64,000 nt of DNA from Agarophyton chilense (taxonomy: Eukaryota > Rhodophyta > Florideophyceae > Gracilariales > Gracilariaceae), in the NCBI GenBank assembly GCA_030374765.1, contig JARGXX010000098.1, positions 868,001 through 932,000 on the forward strand, given 5' to 3'. Each line of letters starts with the position of its first letter. Within the stretch, counting starts at the first letter, position 1. The translations under genes and the position numbers were made by a program. This document shows positions 46,044 through 55,735 of this stretch, piece after piece. The notes below the pieces were generated by a model. That model made no database searches. It had not been told where the DNA came from and was given only the letters and a program-made list of their open reading frames with translations.

Positions 46044-46670
46044 TTTTAGATACTTTCTACTCTCTGTGGGCTCTCTGGATGCTTCAATTTTTGATTGTTA
46101 GCATACGAAGGATTTCTTAGGCGTAGCTCATTGTTCTTTTCAGAGCATGTGCTGGCTTCTGGCAGCCTTGTGGAGAACGACACAGCGTTTGAATCTGGAA
46201 AAACTGTAATCACATTCATTAACACGCCACCACCACCATCATCAAGGGGTCGAAAGTGCTGTGAGAAGTCGTATAGAACACCGTAAACATTGTCCGAACA
46301 TGTTTGCTCTTAGCCCGACGCTTTGGCTTTTGCGCGGATGACGATCGCCGAACAATAACTACCATTGTCACCACAGTCTGCTCCCGCATCGCCCCAGCTC
46401 GCCAAGCGCAGTACCGAAAACAATCCCAGACAGCAAGAAACGTTCGTAGAAAAAGAAAACCCTGTCAACCATATAGAAGGATGGTAATAACGCTGCATCA
46501 TATGTGAAGGCTGATCCGATTTAACTTACCCATCAAACCTAAAGGTTACTCGTCGGAAGCAGCAAACCTCTTCTCACTAGTAATTCACGTAGTTTCTCCC
46601 GAATTACCTCAATGTCCGTTTCTAGATCCGGAGACGCAATGGACTGAATAATTGAAAGCCAATCATCTAA

Positions 46671-47412
46671 TCAAGTGTATAGAGCGTTAATTTCGTGAGG
46701 ATTGTAAACGTACCTATTTCCTGGCATTGAATCCATGACTTGATTATTTAGAATCATCGCTGCGGCATTAATTTTGACACATTCCTCCACGCTGTAATTG
46801 ATTTCACCATTGCGAAATATCTTCCAACGACCTACCAGAATTCCAAACGATTGTTCCACATCAATTTGCATGGATTAAGTGAAAAAGTTTAGTGCGTCTT
46901 TGAACGCGTCAATATCTTTACCTGGGTACGGGGTAATACAAAAGTTAGATAACGTATACGCCGCATCACACACCGCGTAGTAGCCCAGATGAATGTTTCC
47001 CTCATCGAAGTAGCGCGCTAAAGGGGATACAGAAAAAGCAAATGCATCCTTAGTAGATCCCAATACAAGAGCAGAGAGTTTAAGAAAGCGGTAGTCAGAG
47101 TAGACCAAAGCCTGCACAAGAACCGAGTAGTATCCTTTCCTGCAGCAAAAAAATTGGAATTCTCATCATTTAGTGGCTTTCTTTTCTTATTTTCACACAA
47201 AACCCATGAAAAGCACCAATACTGCGAGCACTAGTCTCATTTACAGCATATAGTAACATGTAGTCGTGAAAAATACCACCCGACATAAATCTTATTCCAA
47301 ATGATAGTTTAACGGAAATAGCTATTTTTATTTTGTCTGTATACATGTCGGGCTTCACATGATTGCCTCTCTCAATTATTTTTCGTAGAGCGTTAAAAGG
47401 GGTTCGAGACAT
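46671..47412 (-). pseudogene. PIF/Harbinger-type DDE transposase remnant
   Basis: Minus-strand pieces in order: SRTPFNALRKIIE; FRFMSGGIFHDY-like region; VYSDYRFLKLSALVLGSTKDAFAFSVSPL; IHLGYYAVCDAAYTLSNFCITPYPGKD; then after a TAA at 46,875 VEQSFGILVGRWKIF and VEECVKINAAAMILNNQVMD. These match the DDE_Tnp_4 family: GSTKDAFAFSVSPL with the second-Asp region, GDAAY (here CDAAY) and the Glu in VEQSFGILVGRW. The frame also changes near 47,150. The first part of the nuclease and the terminal repeats were not found. The spacer to 46,044 holds no recognised gene. Confidence 0.75.
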
Positions 47413-48451
47413 TCGAAATGCCTTTGAAAATTGACTTTCAGGTAGGATCGCGGTGGAATCTTCAAGTCGCGGCTGAATAGTAGGGAATAGAGAAAGGTTT
47501 CGGGGTTTGTCGCTTCACAAGATCCGAAAGTGAAAGTGCAATCGCAGCCACAAAAGCGTGAAAAGCAGTTACCGTTCCTGTGCGAAAAAAATGTTCGTCG
47601 CGATTCATTGTTCCCTGAAATTGGAAAAAGAGTCTGGCGCAGACTCCGAATCTGAAGCGCTTATATCAAGGACAACATCAGGGTGCTCGTCGTTTATAAT
47701 AAGAAATGGAGTAAAAAGATCTTCCGCTTCTTAAAGAAGAGCTCCCACTGACTATATTAGAGGTGAAGAGCGCACGCTGTAGCCCCGGTTTCAAGACAAA
47801 CATAGAGCTGCTTTGAGCCGTCCCGGCGCACAGCCGCCGCCGGCGGGCACAGCAGCTCGAAAGGTTCAGCAATACAACTGCCAGTAGCTGGCGACGTGTG
47901 CTTTGTTGGACGGATTCATCAATCCGGAGATTTTCGTGCATACTTTGTATGCTTTCGGGTTCAGTGGATAAGAACGCATACAAAGCATGCACGCGGATCT
48001 GCAAGAACCCTCCCCAACGGATACGTTACTGATTTATTCGAGTAGTCGTGGGATACTAGCCGCCGTTTTTGTCACAGAAATTCATCCGAAATTTTCCGAC
48101 CCGGGGTTGACGCGCACCCTGTTGCACAATTACTAGTGGTTGTCACGGACTGTCCCAAGCGAAGCGAGGGCGTGGTAACTCACGAGATGCAAAACAACCT
48201 GAGTGATTGGGTGATAACATGTCTTTCTCCCACTGAGGGACAGACGTGCAGGTATCAAATATGCGCCCGTACAGAAGAGAATGCATGATATCTTCACCCT
48301 CAAGCGGGAGACAACGTACGAAGGTCCCTAAGTTTCTCTTCACTTCACATCACCAAACGAATGTGGCTTTCCAGGCTCCATCGTGCTTTTCGTTTGGGAA
48401 GCATTCTGCCTCTACCCACCAAACAACGCAAAATCTAGCCTCCCCCACCGA
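47413..48451. other. Spacer upstream of the NB-ARC gene, likely holding its promoter
   Basis: No supported gene. It contains the strong inverted repeat at 47,935-47,993. A 108-codon minus frame (48,004-47,678) overlaps the hairpin and has no family features. No clear TATA box was identified for the gene downstream. Confidence 0.35.
47935..47993. repeat. 18-bp inverted repeat (hairpin) with 23-base loop
   Basis: Arms CGTGCATACTTTGTATGC (47,935-47,952) and GCATACAAAGCATGCACG (47,976-47,993) pair with one mismatch. It is about 460 bases upstream of the NB-ARC ATG. It could be a leftover of a transposon end or a regulatory structure. Confidence 0.8.
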
Positions 48452-51400
48452 ATGGAAGTTGCCGTGGCATCTGGCCAGCTCCTGTTACAAGTGCTCGTCA
48501 AGGTTGAAACAATTGCGAACAAGTGGTACGAGCGTCGAGACATTAAGGATGACAATCTCAATGCCTTTCATCGAGTGACTCGGCAGTACAAAGACGTATT
48601 CGATGTACTAGAAGCACCTCCCGCTTTTGCCTCGACTGATCGTTTCACCAACACAAGAATAGACCAGTTTGAGACATGCTTGCGGCAGAATGCAGAAGCG
48701 TTGGAAGCATGGGGAAAAAGAATAGAAGAAGGTAGTGAAATAGACAGGGTGAAGAGAATGAAGCAAATCCTCGACAAATGCGAAAAGGATGCTACGAGCT
48801 TTTACGACTTTCTTCTTACTCACGTGTCCCCGGGTGTGCACAGTGCGGTAAATGTACAGCCCAATAAGTATGTATCGGGAAGCAATGTTCCACAAAATCC
48901 ACCGCGATTGACGCATGAGTACTGGAACCCGGATACTAGCGAAGCAAAACTGAAAGCAGCCGTGCTGGACCGGTGTAGCGCAGGGATTGTCGCCGTCGTG
49001 GCCTCCGGGAAGGGTGGAGTGGGTAAAACATGCGCCCTTCGCGGGTTGGCTTTTGAAATGGACGTCAAGAGCGCATTTCCTGGTGGTACGCTGTACCTTC
49101 AGCTCGGGAACGAGTCGCATTTGTCAAATGTAATCAAAGGAATCGCGAGAATTGTGCGCTGCACGGGAGGTGCGAGTGTAGCAAACAAGATTGAAAACGT
49201 GAGACATCTCCAGGATGCATGTGACGAGGCATCTGTTTGGTTCCGGCCGCATGAATGTCTCCTGTTAATCGATGACATTTGGTGGGTGAATGGAATCGAT
49301 ATGGAAGTCTTAAATGCTCTATGCACAATGCTTAACGAAAGGAGCAGAATGGTGTTCACCTCGAGAGATAGACGTTTTTTGGGCGGGGCTGGTTCAGTGA
49401 TTGAGTTTAATGAGATTGAGGCCCGTGGCAAACTGGCACGCCGCATGTTGATGAACCATGGTGGCTTTGGTGAAGAGGACGAACTTGACCAGATGAATGA
49501 AGCCGCGTTTGAAGCTATCCTTGACCTCTGCCAAGGCCTTCCCCTCGCACTTGGGATAGCTGGTGCATCTGTTCTGCAGAATCGAATGAGAAAGCGTGCC
49601 GAAAATAAGCAAAGCGCTTGGTCTGATTTCTATGAGGACGTAGTGTCGAAGCGGAAGGACTTTTTTGATCTACCCGACGCCTCGAATGGAAGAGACAAGC
49701 TGCCAAAGATTGTCGGTCTTTCTCTACAAGTACTAGAAAGACGCGAGGACGGGAGGAACTACCAGCAGATCTTCAGGGCTCTGTGTGTTATTGAAAAGCA
49801 TCAGACAGTTCCGGTTCATATGCTCCGAAAGCTGTGGGACATGGAGGGGAACAGTGAAGCCGAAGAAGTTGTCGAACTGTTAGATACTGTGTCGGTAGTT
49901 CAAATGCGGCAAGAGTACGGCTGTATATCGATACAGCTTCATGACTTGATCTTGGATATCGCCATTCGCCAGGCCTCCGAGAAGTTTGAGACTCAAAACT
50001 TTTTCCGAACCTTGGTGTGCAACTACATTCCCAACGCAGAGCGGAATAATGCGACACAGTCTCAGAAGAGTTTTGCAAAAGAGAAGCGTCTGGGAATTGA
50101 TCCGGTCAAGAAATATGGCTTCTGGAAGAAACTGTGTTGTGTATCGAGTACAAGCGATGAAGACAAGATTATTGAGACCGAGAGGATGCGCCTCACACCC
50201 TGCAGCTTGTTCCGAGCGTGGTGGGACTCTGCAGATGATGGGTATTTGTATGGAAATCTGTGCCGGCTTCTTGAACGGGCAGGATACGCTGTGGAGCTGA
50301 TGTGGCTACTGTCAAAACCGCAATGGATCGTGAAACGGCTGCAGATGAGCGGAATATACGGCGTGGAAGGCGACATTGAATACGGGACATGCGCGATGCG
50401 CTTGCAGGGTCGTAACGACTGTGCCCTGGGGAAGCATCTTGAAGTACTTGGCAAAGCTGCGCGCATGAGCTGCGCAACAGTGACGGAAAACCCATACGAA
50501 GCATGGTTTCAGTTATACGGCCGTTTGGGGTGGTATGCGAAGCAATGCGGCAGGACGCGACGATTCATCAAAGAGTTGGAGCGTCATGCGCCGAGGCCAT
50601 GGGTGAAAGCATCTGCCGGGTTCTTGCAGCCTGCCGGGGGGGCAGGGATAGATTTGATACACACCCGTGGCGAAGTTACGGCTGTATCCTGGGCTGGGGA
50701 ACATGTTGTATTTAGCGTCCACGGAGCTGGAGGAGTCAGTGTGGCGCGGTACAATCCGAAAACTGGGACATGCATGACGAAAGAGTTTGGATCTGGAGAG
50801 ATGGTTGTAGTTTCGAATCACGCCTGTGCCTTGTTCTCACGAGATGACAGAAGATTGGCCACAGGTCACAAAGACGGGAGAATTGCAAGTTATGACTTTG
50901 ACGCCAATATCGCACGAATTCTTGTAGGGCACACTGGCGTCGTGCGGTGTGTCGCATTCATTGCGGACGGAACTCGATTGGTGTCCGGGTCAGATGACGG
51001 GACTGTTCGCGTTTGGGACGCGCGGAGCGGGGAGGCAGTGGGACAGCCTTATGTTGGTCACACTGATAAGGTGATATGTGCGGCGTTCAGTGCTGACGGC
51101 GCTCGAGTGGTGTCTGGGTCAGGGGACAGGACTGTTCGCATTTGGGACTCGCGGAGCGGAGAGGCGGTGGGGGAGCCCTTTGTTGGCCACACTGGCGCGG
51201 TAACGTGTGCGGCGTTCAGTGCGGACGGCGCTCGAGTTGTGTCCGGGTCAGGGGATAGGACTGTTTGCGTTTGGGATGCGCGTAGCGGGGAGGCGGTGCG
51301 ACAGCCCTTTGTTGGTCACACTGACTGGGTGACGTGTGTAGGGTTCAGTGCAGACGGCGCTCGAGTTGTTTCCGGGTCAGGGGACAGGACTGTTCGCGTT

Positions 51401-52417
51401 TGGGATGCGTGGAGCGGAGAGGCTGTGGGACAGCCCTTTATTGGTCACACCAGTGTGGTGGAATGTGCGGCGTTTAGTGCGGACGGCGATCGAGTGGTGT
51501 CTGGGTCATGGGACAGGACTGTTCGCGTCTGGGATGCGCGGAGCGAAGAGGCGATGGGACAGCCCTGTGTTGATTACACTGATATGGTGAAGTATGCGGC
51601 ATTCAGTGCGGAGGGCGCTCAATTTGTGTCCGGGTCAAGGGACGAGACTGTTCGCGTTTGGGATGTGCGGAGCGGAGAGGCGGTTAGACAGCCCTTTGAT
51701 AGTCACTCTGACTGGGTGACGTGTGCGGTGTTCAGTGTGGACGGCGATCGAGTTATGTCCGGGTCAGGGGGCAGGACTGTTCGCGTTTGGAATGCGCGTA
51801 GCGGAGAGGCGGTTAGACAGCCCTTTGATGGTCACATTGGCGAGGTGACGAGTGCGGCGTTTAGTGCGGACGGCGCTCGAGTGGTTTCCGAGTCATGGGA
51901 CAGGACTGTTTGGGTGTGGGATGCGCGGAGCGGAGAGTCGGTGGGACAGCCTTTTGTTGGTCACACTGGTGCAGTGAAATGTGCGGCGTTCAGTGCAGAC
52001 GGCGCTCGAGTCGTGGTCAGGTCACGGGACTGGGCTGTTCGCATTTGGGATGGACGCAGCGGAGAGTCGATGTGTCCTCTGTTCCCCCACGGAAAAAGGG
52101 TGACACGCGTTGGGGTGAATGCGCAGTGCTCTCTCGTCGTATCGGTGGACGTTGGTGGTTTGCAAAGGTTGCGGGACGTGCCGCCGGGGGCCTGCGTGAT
52201 GAAATCGAATAACACGTCTAGGCGCCCGACGATTGATGCGCTGGAGCTGATATGGTCGGGATACCACGCGTCATGGGGTGACTATATTTCGGAGCCACGC
52301 GATGACGGTGTCGATACTGTACTGGCTACATTCGACCAAGCGGCTGTTTTGCTCGGCGACCGATGGTGCATACATGGAAGCGGTTTTCTTGAATACTGTG
52401 AGGTTGTTCGGGAGTGA
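48452..52417 (+). CDS. NB-ARC/WD40 STAND protein (NOD-like receptor architecture)
   Basis: 1,321 codons from ATG 48,452 (MEVAVASGQLLLQ); the open frame extends 23 codons upstream but without an ATG. The N-terminal ~165 residues are helical and of no known family. The NB-ARC ATPase has Walker A GKGGVGKT (~186-193), Walker B LLLIDDIWW (~270), a sensor-like MVFTSRD (~300) and a GLPLALGIAG motif (~361). A linker with helical repeats follows to ~720, then poorly conserved WD blades and nine very similar 43-residue WD40 repeats (825-1211), ending in ~110 residues of diverged sequence. STAND proteins switch between ADP- and ATP-bound states on ligand binding and oligomerise; NB-ARC/WD40 versions include Apaf-1 and fungal NLR-like proteins. 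No signal peptide or membrane helix is seen, so it is probably cytosolic. The frame is intact and intronless. A role in non-self recognition or cell death is inference. Confidence 0.9.
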   Translation: MEVAVASGQLLLQVLVKVETIANKWYERRDIKDDNLNAFHRVTRQYKDVFDVLEAPPAFASTDRFTNTRIDQFETCLRQNAEALEAWGKRIEEGSEIDRVKRMKQILDKCEKDATSFYDFLLTHVSPGVHSAVNVQPNKYVSGSNVPQNPPRLTHEYWNPDTSEAKLKAAVLDRCSAGIVAVVASGKGGVGKTCALRGLAFEMDVKSAFPGGTLYLQLGNESHLSNVIKGIARIVRCTGGASVANKIENVRHLQDACDEASVWFRPHECLLLIDDIWWVNGIDMEVLNALCTMLNERSRMVFTSRDRRFLGGAGSVIEFNEIEARGKLARRMLMNHGGFGEEDELDQMNEAAFEAILDLCQGLPLALGIAGASVLQNRMRKRAENKQSAWSDFYEDVVSKRKDFFDLPDASNGRDKLPKIVGLSLQVLERREDGRNYQQIFRALCVIEKHQTVPVHMLRKLWDMEGNSEAEEVVELLDTVSVVQMRQEYGCISIQLHDLILDIAIRQASEKFETQNFFRTLVCNYIPNAERNNATQSQKSFAKEKRLGIDPVKKYGFWKKLCCVSSTSDEDKIIETERMRLTPCSLFRAWWDSADDGYLYGNLCRLLERAGYAVELMWLLSKPQWIVKRLQMSGIYGVEGDIEYGTCAMRLQGRNDCALGKHLEVLGKAARMSCATVTENPYEAWFQLYGRLGWYAKQCGRTRRFIKELERHAPRPWVKASAGFLQPAGGAGIDLIHTRGEVTAVSWAGEHVVFSVHGAGGVSVARYNPKTGTCMTKEFGSGEMVVVSNHACALFSRDDRRLATGHKDGRIASYDFDANIARILVGHTGVVRCVAFIADGTRLVSGSDDGTVRVWDARSGEAVGQPYVGHTDKVICAAFSADGARVVSGSGDRTVRIWDSRSGEAVGEPFVGHTGAVTCAAFSADGARVVSGSGDRTVCVWDARSGEAVRQPFVGHTDWVTCVGFSADGARVVSGSGDRTVRVWDAWSGEAVGQPFIGHTSVVECAAFSADGDRVVSGSWDRTVRVWDARSEEAMGQPCVDYTDMVKYAAFSAEGAQFVSGSRDETVRVWDVRSGEAVRQPFDSHSDWVTCAVFSVDGDRVMSGSGGRTVRVWNARSGEAVRQPFDGHIGEVTSAAFSADGARVVSESWDRTVWVWDARSGESVGQPFVGHTGAVKCAAFSADGARVVVRSRDWAVRIWDGRSGESMCPLFPHGKRVTRVGVNAQCSLVVSVDVGGLQRLRDVPPGACVMKSNNTSRRPTIDALELIWSGYHASWGDYISEPRDDGVDTVLATFDQAAVLLGDRWCIHGSGFLEYCEVVRE
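50924..52084 (+). repeat. Nine in-phase 129-bp WD40 repeats
   Basis: Exact 129-bp spacing (VGHT starts at 50,924, 51,053 and so on). The consensus is GHT..V.CAAFSADGARVVSGS.DRTVRVWDARSGEAV.QPF. Repeats are nearly identical at most positions but differ at positions 5, 6 and 8 (after GHT), position 24 (between SGS and D) and near position 40. Repeats 6, 7 and 9 are the most diverged. Confidence 0.95.
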
Positions 52418-52938
52418 ACGCGTCAATGATCGAGCACTGTTTCACTCTTTGTGCACCGCCGTGTTCATCGGTGTGAACATGAAGTCACCTCGGGCCGTTG
52501 CTCGCGAGCTCGTGGGTTCACATGCTTGTATCAATCGCGCAATGTCATCTTCACGGAGAAATTTGAAAACTGTGTTCAAAAATTCAAATATGTTTTCCAG
52601 CGTGAAGATACATGTTCATTTATTGCTTGACCCCGCTAAGCCGAGACATCGACAGAGTAAGTCCTACAGCGCTATGGGCAGCTATTGGTACTACAGTTAA
52701 CATAAACAACCCCAGCAAAAAACAAGAAAGAACTAGCCCTCATGAAAGGCTCAAATTGGTGCACGGCCCAATTTGATACAGCGATTTTCTTCGGCGGCGC
52801 GAACCAAGATCTTGAATTGACGATCCAAGCCTCTTTGACCGTAAGCACTGACCATGTAGTTCAAGACCGCACTCGTTGCATCCAGAATTTTTGTTCTCTT
52901 CAATGTTACAGCCGAGAATGCCACCGTCAACGCATGCA
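52418..52938. other. 3' flank of the NB-ARC gene
   Basis: No supported gene. A 140-codon plus frame (52,278-52,700) overlaps the NB-ARC end and looks like a shadow. The sequence after 52,690 may be the left end of the DDE transposon, but no terminal repeat could be paired. Confidence 0.35.
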
Positions 52939-54685
52939 ATGTCTGCCACCTTCAAACGGAGACATGAAGTACGAAAACAAGAAAAAATGAGGCGCCAAGC
53001 AGCGCTATAACTCCTCCAAAACGAACTATCCAACAGTCCGACAGCCATCCAGACCAATGTATCGTATTCCACAGTACAACGGCCTCGCAAAGCTCTGAAA
53101 GCCGACGACAAACCAGCCCTTGAAAAGCTCCTAGATCCCATCAACCACCATCCTGGCCGACAATTTGTCGTACAAGTACCAGAACAACTGCTAGCTGTCA
53201 AAAGAGCATTTGAAGCAGCAAAAAGGGGATTGCAAATAGACTATAGTAAGATGAAACTGATACTTGCAGGCATCACCGAGGATGGGCGTGAGGATTATAA
53301 GATTTACTTACCATCTGATGAAACATTGAAGCGATTTCAGGCAAAAAACAGGCAACTGACCTTTCGTAATGCGGAGAATTGTCGTACAATCACCTCTGGG
53401 GTATGCTACTGTCTTGTCTCGGGAGCGTAGTAACGCTCAACCGTAGGGAGCGTGCTGCGCTCTCCAGATCACCCGGGAGGTGCCAGCAAGGCACGGTCTC
53501 TGACCTAGTGTCAGAGACCTGGCCAACACTGGCTACAGTGCCAGGTGGCCACTCAACTACTGTACTAAAATACATATAATTATAATTACTATTACTAACA
53601 ATTACTCAACCAGAAGGTACATGTCAACACTACACGTGGCTGACAACACCTAGATGGTAGCTCGCCCGGAGCTGCATGGCCAATGATCCCTCGCATCCAT
53701 CACCTACAAGGTCATTGTAGTATATTGACAACCTCAAAGGTCAGACCTTCTGCCACTATATGACAAGAATACTACAGCAGCTAGACTTGCGGCACAGTCA
53801 TTTAATCATGTGAAGGCTCTGAAGGACGTTCTTGTAGGGCTGGAAAAAAAGCACCCAGATATTTTATCAGAACCCCAGCGTACTTGGAACTATGATGAAA
53901 CTAGCATACTACCGGAGTTTGGGCGGCGGGTTAAATGCTTTTGTCCTTCGGACAGCCTCCGCGGTGGAATGCGACTGGCAATGAAAGAGAGTGGAAAGCA
54001 CGTCACAGCAGAAATCGCTGTGTCAGCCGCAGGACATGTAGCTCCTTTGCTGATGATCATCGCTGGAAAGCGCAAAATGACTCATTGGCTGGAACCATTA
54101 TATCGAAAGGACTTTTTGGAAGACGATAGAAGAGAGAATTGGCTTAATAATGAAGATTGGTGTCCGGGTGACACACGTTTACTGATGAGCGAAAATGGTT
54201 CTGTCGACACGAAAAATATGCACCTGGTTGTTGAGCATATCAATCGCTATATTCGCACTGTTGTCAACAAAGAAAAGCCTGTAGTCTTGCTTTTGGACGG
54301 ACATAGTTCTAGACAGAGCCTTGAGTGGTTAGAAGTTTGCGAGGCCTTTAAAGTTGAGGTCGTCAAGCTCCCTGCGAACACTACTCATTTTCTACAACCA
54401 TGTGACAAGGCTGTGAACAAGGCCTTCCAGGTGCGTATCCAAAAATCTAGAGACTCTCTTATGCGCCAGTGCCATACCTCGCACGCGAGTGTCGACTTGA
54501 AAATGCAAATGGGTGTAGCAAGCATTCAGGCAGTCATATCTGCCGTTGTAAGAAAGGCTTTCGAAGAAGCCCGTCTCTGGCCTATGGATTTTCGATTTAT
54601 AGAGCCGTTCTCAACTGCAAATAGTTCCGTTATTGCGCACCATATGTTGCAGAGTGAATGTGTTATTGACGACTACACTGTTTGA
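52939..54685 (+). pseudogene. pogo/jerky-like DDE transposase, interrupted by a solo LTR
   Basis: Begins at ATG 52,939 (MSATFKRRHEVRKQEK), hits an in-frame TAA at 53,008, then is open (LPSDETLKRFQ, LTFRNAEN) to the LTR insertion at 53,380. Excising the LTR plus one target duplication joins NAEN to TTAARLAAQSF in frame, giving about 450 codons. The catalytic core has TWNYDETSI (first Asp), VVLLLDGHSSR (second Asp) and LPANTTHFLQPCDKAVNKAF (third acidic residue, Asp), typical of the DDE_1/pogo superfamily that excises and inserts DNA at TA sites. No CENP-B-type helix-turn-helix was recognised at the N-terminus. The stop codon TGA (54,683) may lie just inside the LTR of element 2, so the true C-terminus could be lost. 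Confidence 0.85.
53380..53765. mobile_element. 386-bp solo LTR, TSD AGAAT
   Basis: Starts TGTCGTACAATC, ends CTATATGACA (near-perfect 7-base terminal inverted repeat TGTC.TA) and is flanked by AGAAT at 53,375-53,379 and 53,766-53,770. Inside is a perfect 10-bp hairpin GGTCTCTGAC/GTCAGAGACC (53,495-53,519). It does not resemble the other LTRs in the window. The parent family is unknown. Confidence 0.93.
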
Positions 54686-55571
54686 AGGGCAATGCCCTTC
54701 AAGGGGGTTTCTTCCCAGGACTTAGAGATTTCGCTCGCTTGAGGACTAGCTTAGTCTACGACAAGCTATACCGCTATTGCGTGCCGACGGCCGGTTAGGA
54801 CCGGAGGTGCACACTGGTGGAACACGTGGACTGCACGGATGCCGACGCTCGAGTGCGAGGCGTGCCACACGTGGCCCGGATTCTACCTAATGGTTAGTAT
54901 TATTTAGTAATTTTCAGTATTTATTTAGCTACGCTATCGCTATTTAGTGTCTATTTTTCGGGCGCGCGCCCACTGTCAGGGGCCGCGCGCCACACTACTT
55001 AGGAGGTTGAGCACTGCTCCCCAGTAAACACCCTCTTTGGAGATCCCAAGGAGGGAGTCTTGGCTCTGAACTCTTCGCCTTCGGCGCGTCTTCACCGCAT
55101 ACTGGGTGAGCGCCCGTCGCACGTTAGTTCATCCACTCCTCTGTCGACCAGAGAGCTACCACCACCGTGGGTTCATATTTAATCGCCGACACTTGTCGTA
55201 GTCTCGCCTCTGTATAGGGTTTCGCCCCTGTTTTCTTCTTGTTCTCCTTTTTGGCTCTCGTGAGTGGCTGCCTCGCTCACCTCGCTCGTCCACCTCATAC
55301 GAGTGTTTCCTCGCTCCTTTTCCGACAATCGCTGTGGTACCACTCCGCCTAGGATTGGTCACACCCCGGACTGTGCCGTGCTCACCTAAACACTCTAGGT
55401 ATATCCCGCGGGAATGGCCTCGGTCTTACACCCGACGTCGTCGTGCCTTTACAGAGTGGCTCTGTTTCTGTGCTCCGCTGGAACGCGTCTCCTCCGCCTG
55501 AGGCGTTTCTCTCAAGAGAGGAAGATCCAAAACATATTCGTGGTGTCTCTGCTCCAACCGTTGTCGTATAA
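54679..55571 (+). repeat. Probable 5' LTR of element 2
   Basis: Begins TGTTTGAAGGG at the point where transposase similarity ends, with a GAAGGGC-AAT-GCCCTTC hairpin just inside, and ends two bases before the PBS at 55,574 (GTATAA then AC). No 3' copy is in the window, so both limits are inferred from the PBS and the TG rule; the expected CA end is not seen. Confidence 0.4.
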
Positions 55572-55573
55572 AC

Positions 55574-55590
55574 TGGTCTCCCGACTTAGA
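55574..55590 (+). other. Primer-binding site of element 2
   Basis: TGGTCTCCCGACTTAGA, identical over 17 bases to that of element 1 although the LTRs are unrelated in sequence at this level. It fixes the LTR/interior junction. Confidence 0.85.
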
Positions 55591-55735
55591 AGTTTGAGTC
55601 GGGCACACTCAGTCACGATTAATCGGAAAGAGGACTCACAAATTGAGGTTGATCTCAGTTGCCCTCTTTGAGGAAGTTTCTTGGCTCCACTGGCCGATCG
55701 GGTTTGGATACTCACGTGTAACGGATTCTGATCTC

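Noticed and set aside
48568-50957. Minus-strand ORFs within the NB-ARC gene
   Set aside because: Shadows; the plus frame has a full set of family motifs.
53401-53767. GT-AG intron in the transposase (GTATGC...ACAAG)
   Set aside because: A 386-bp unit with TG...CA ends and exact AGAAT duplications on both sides explains the gap better and restores the frame.
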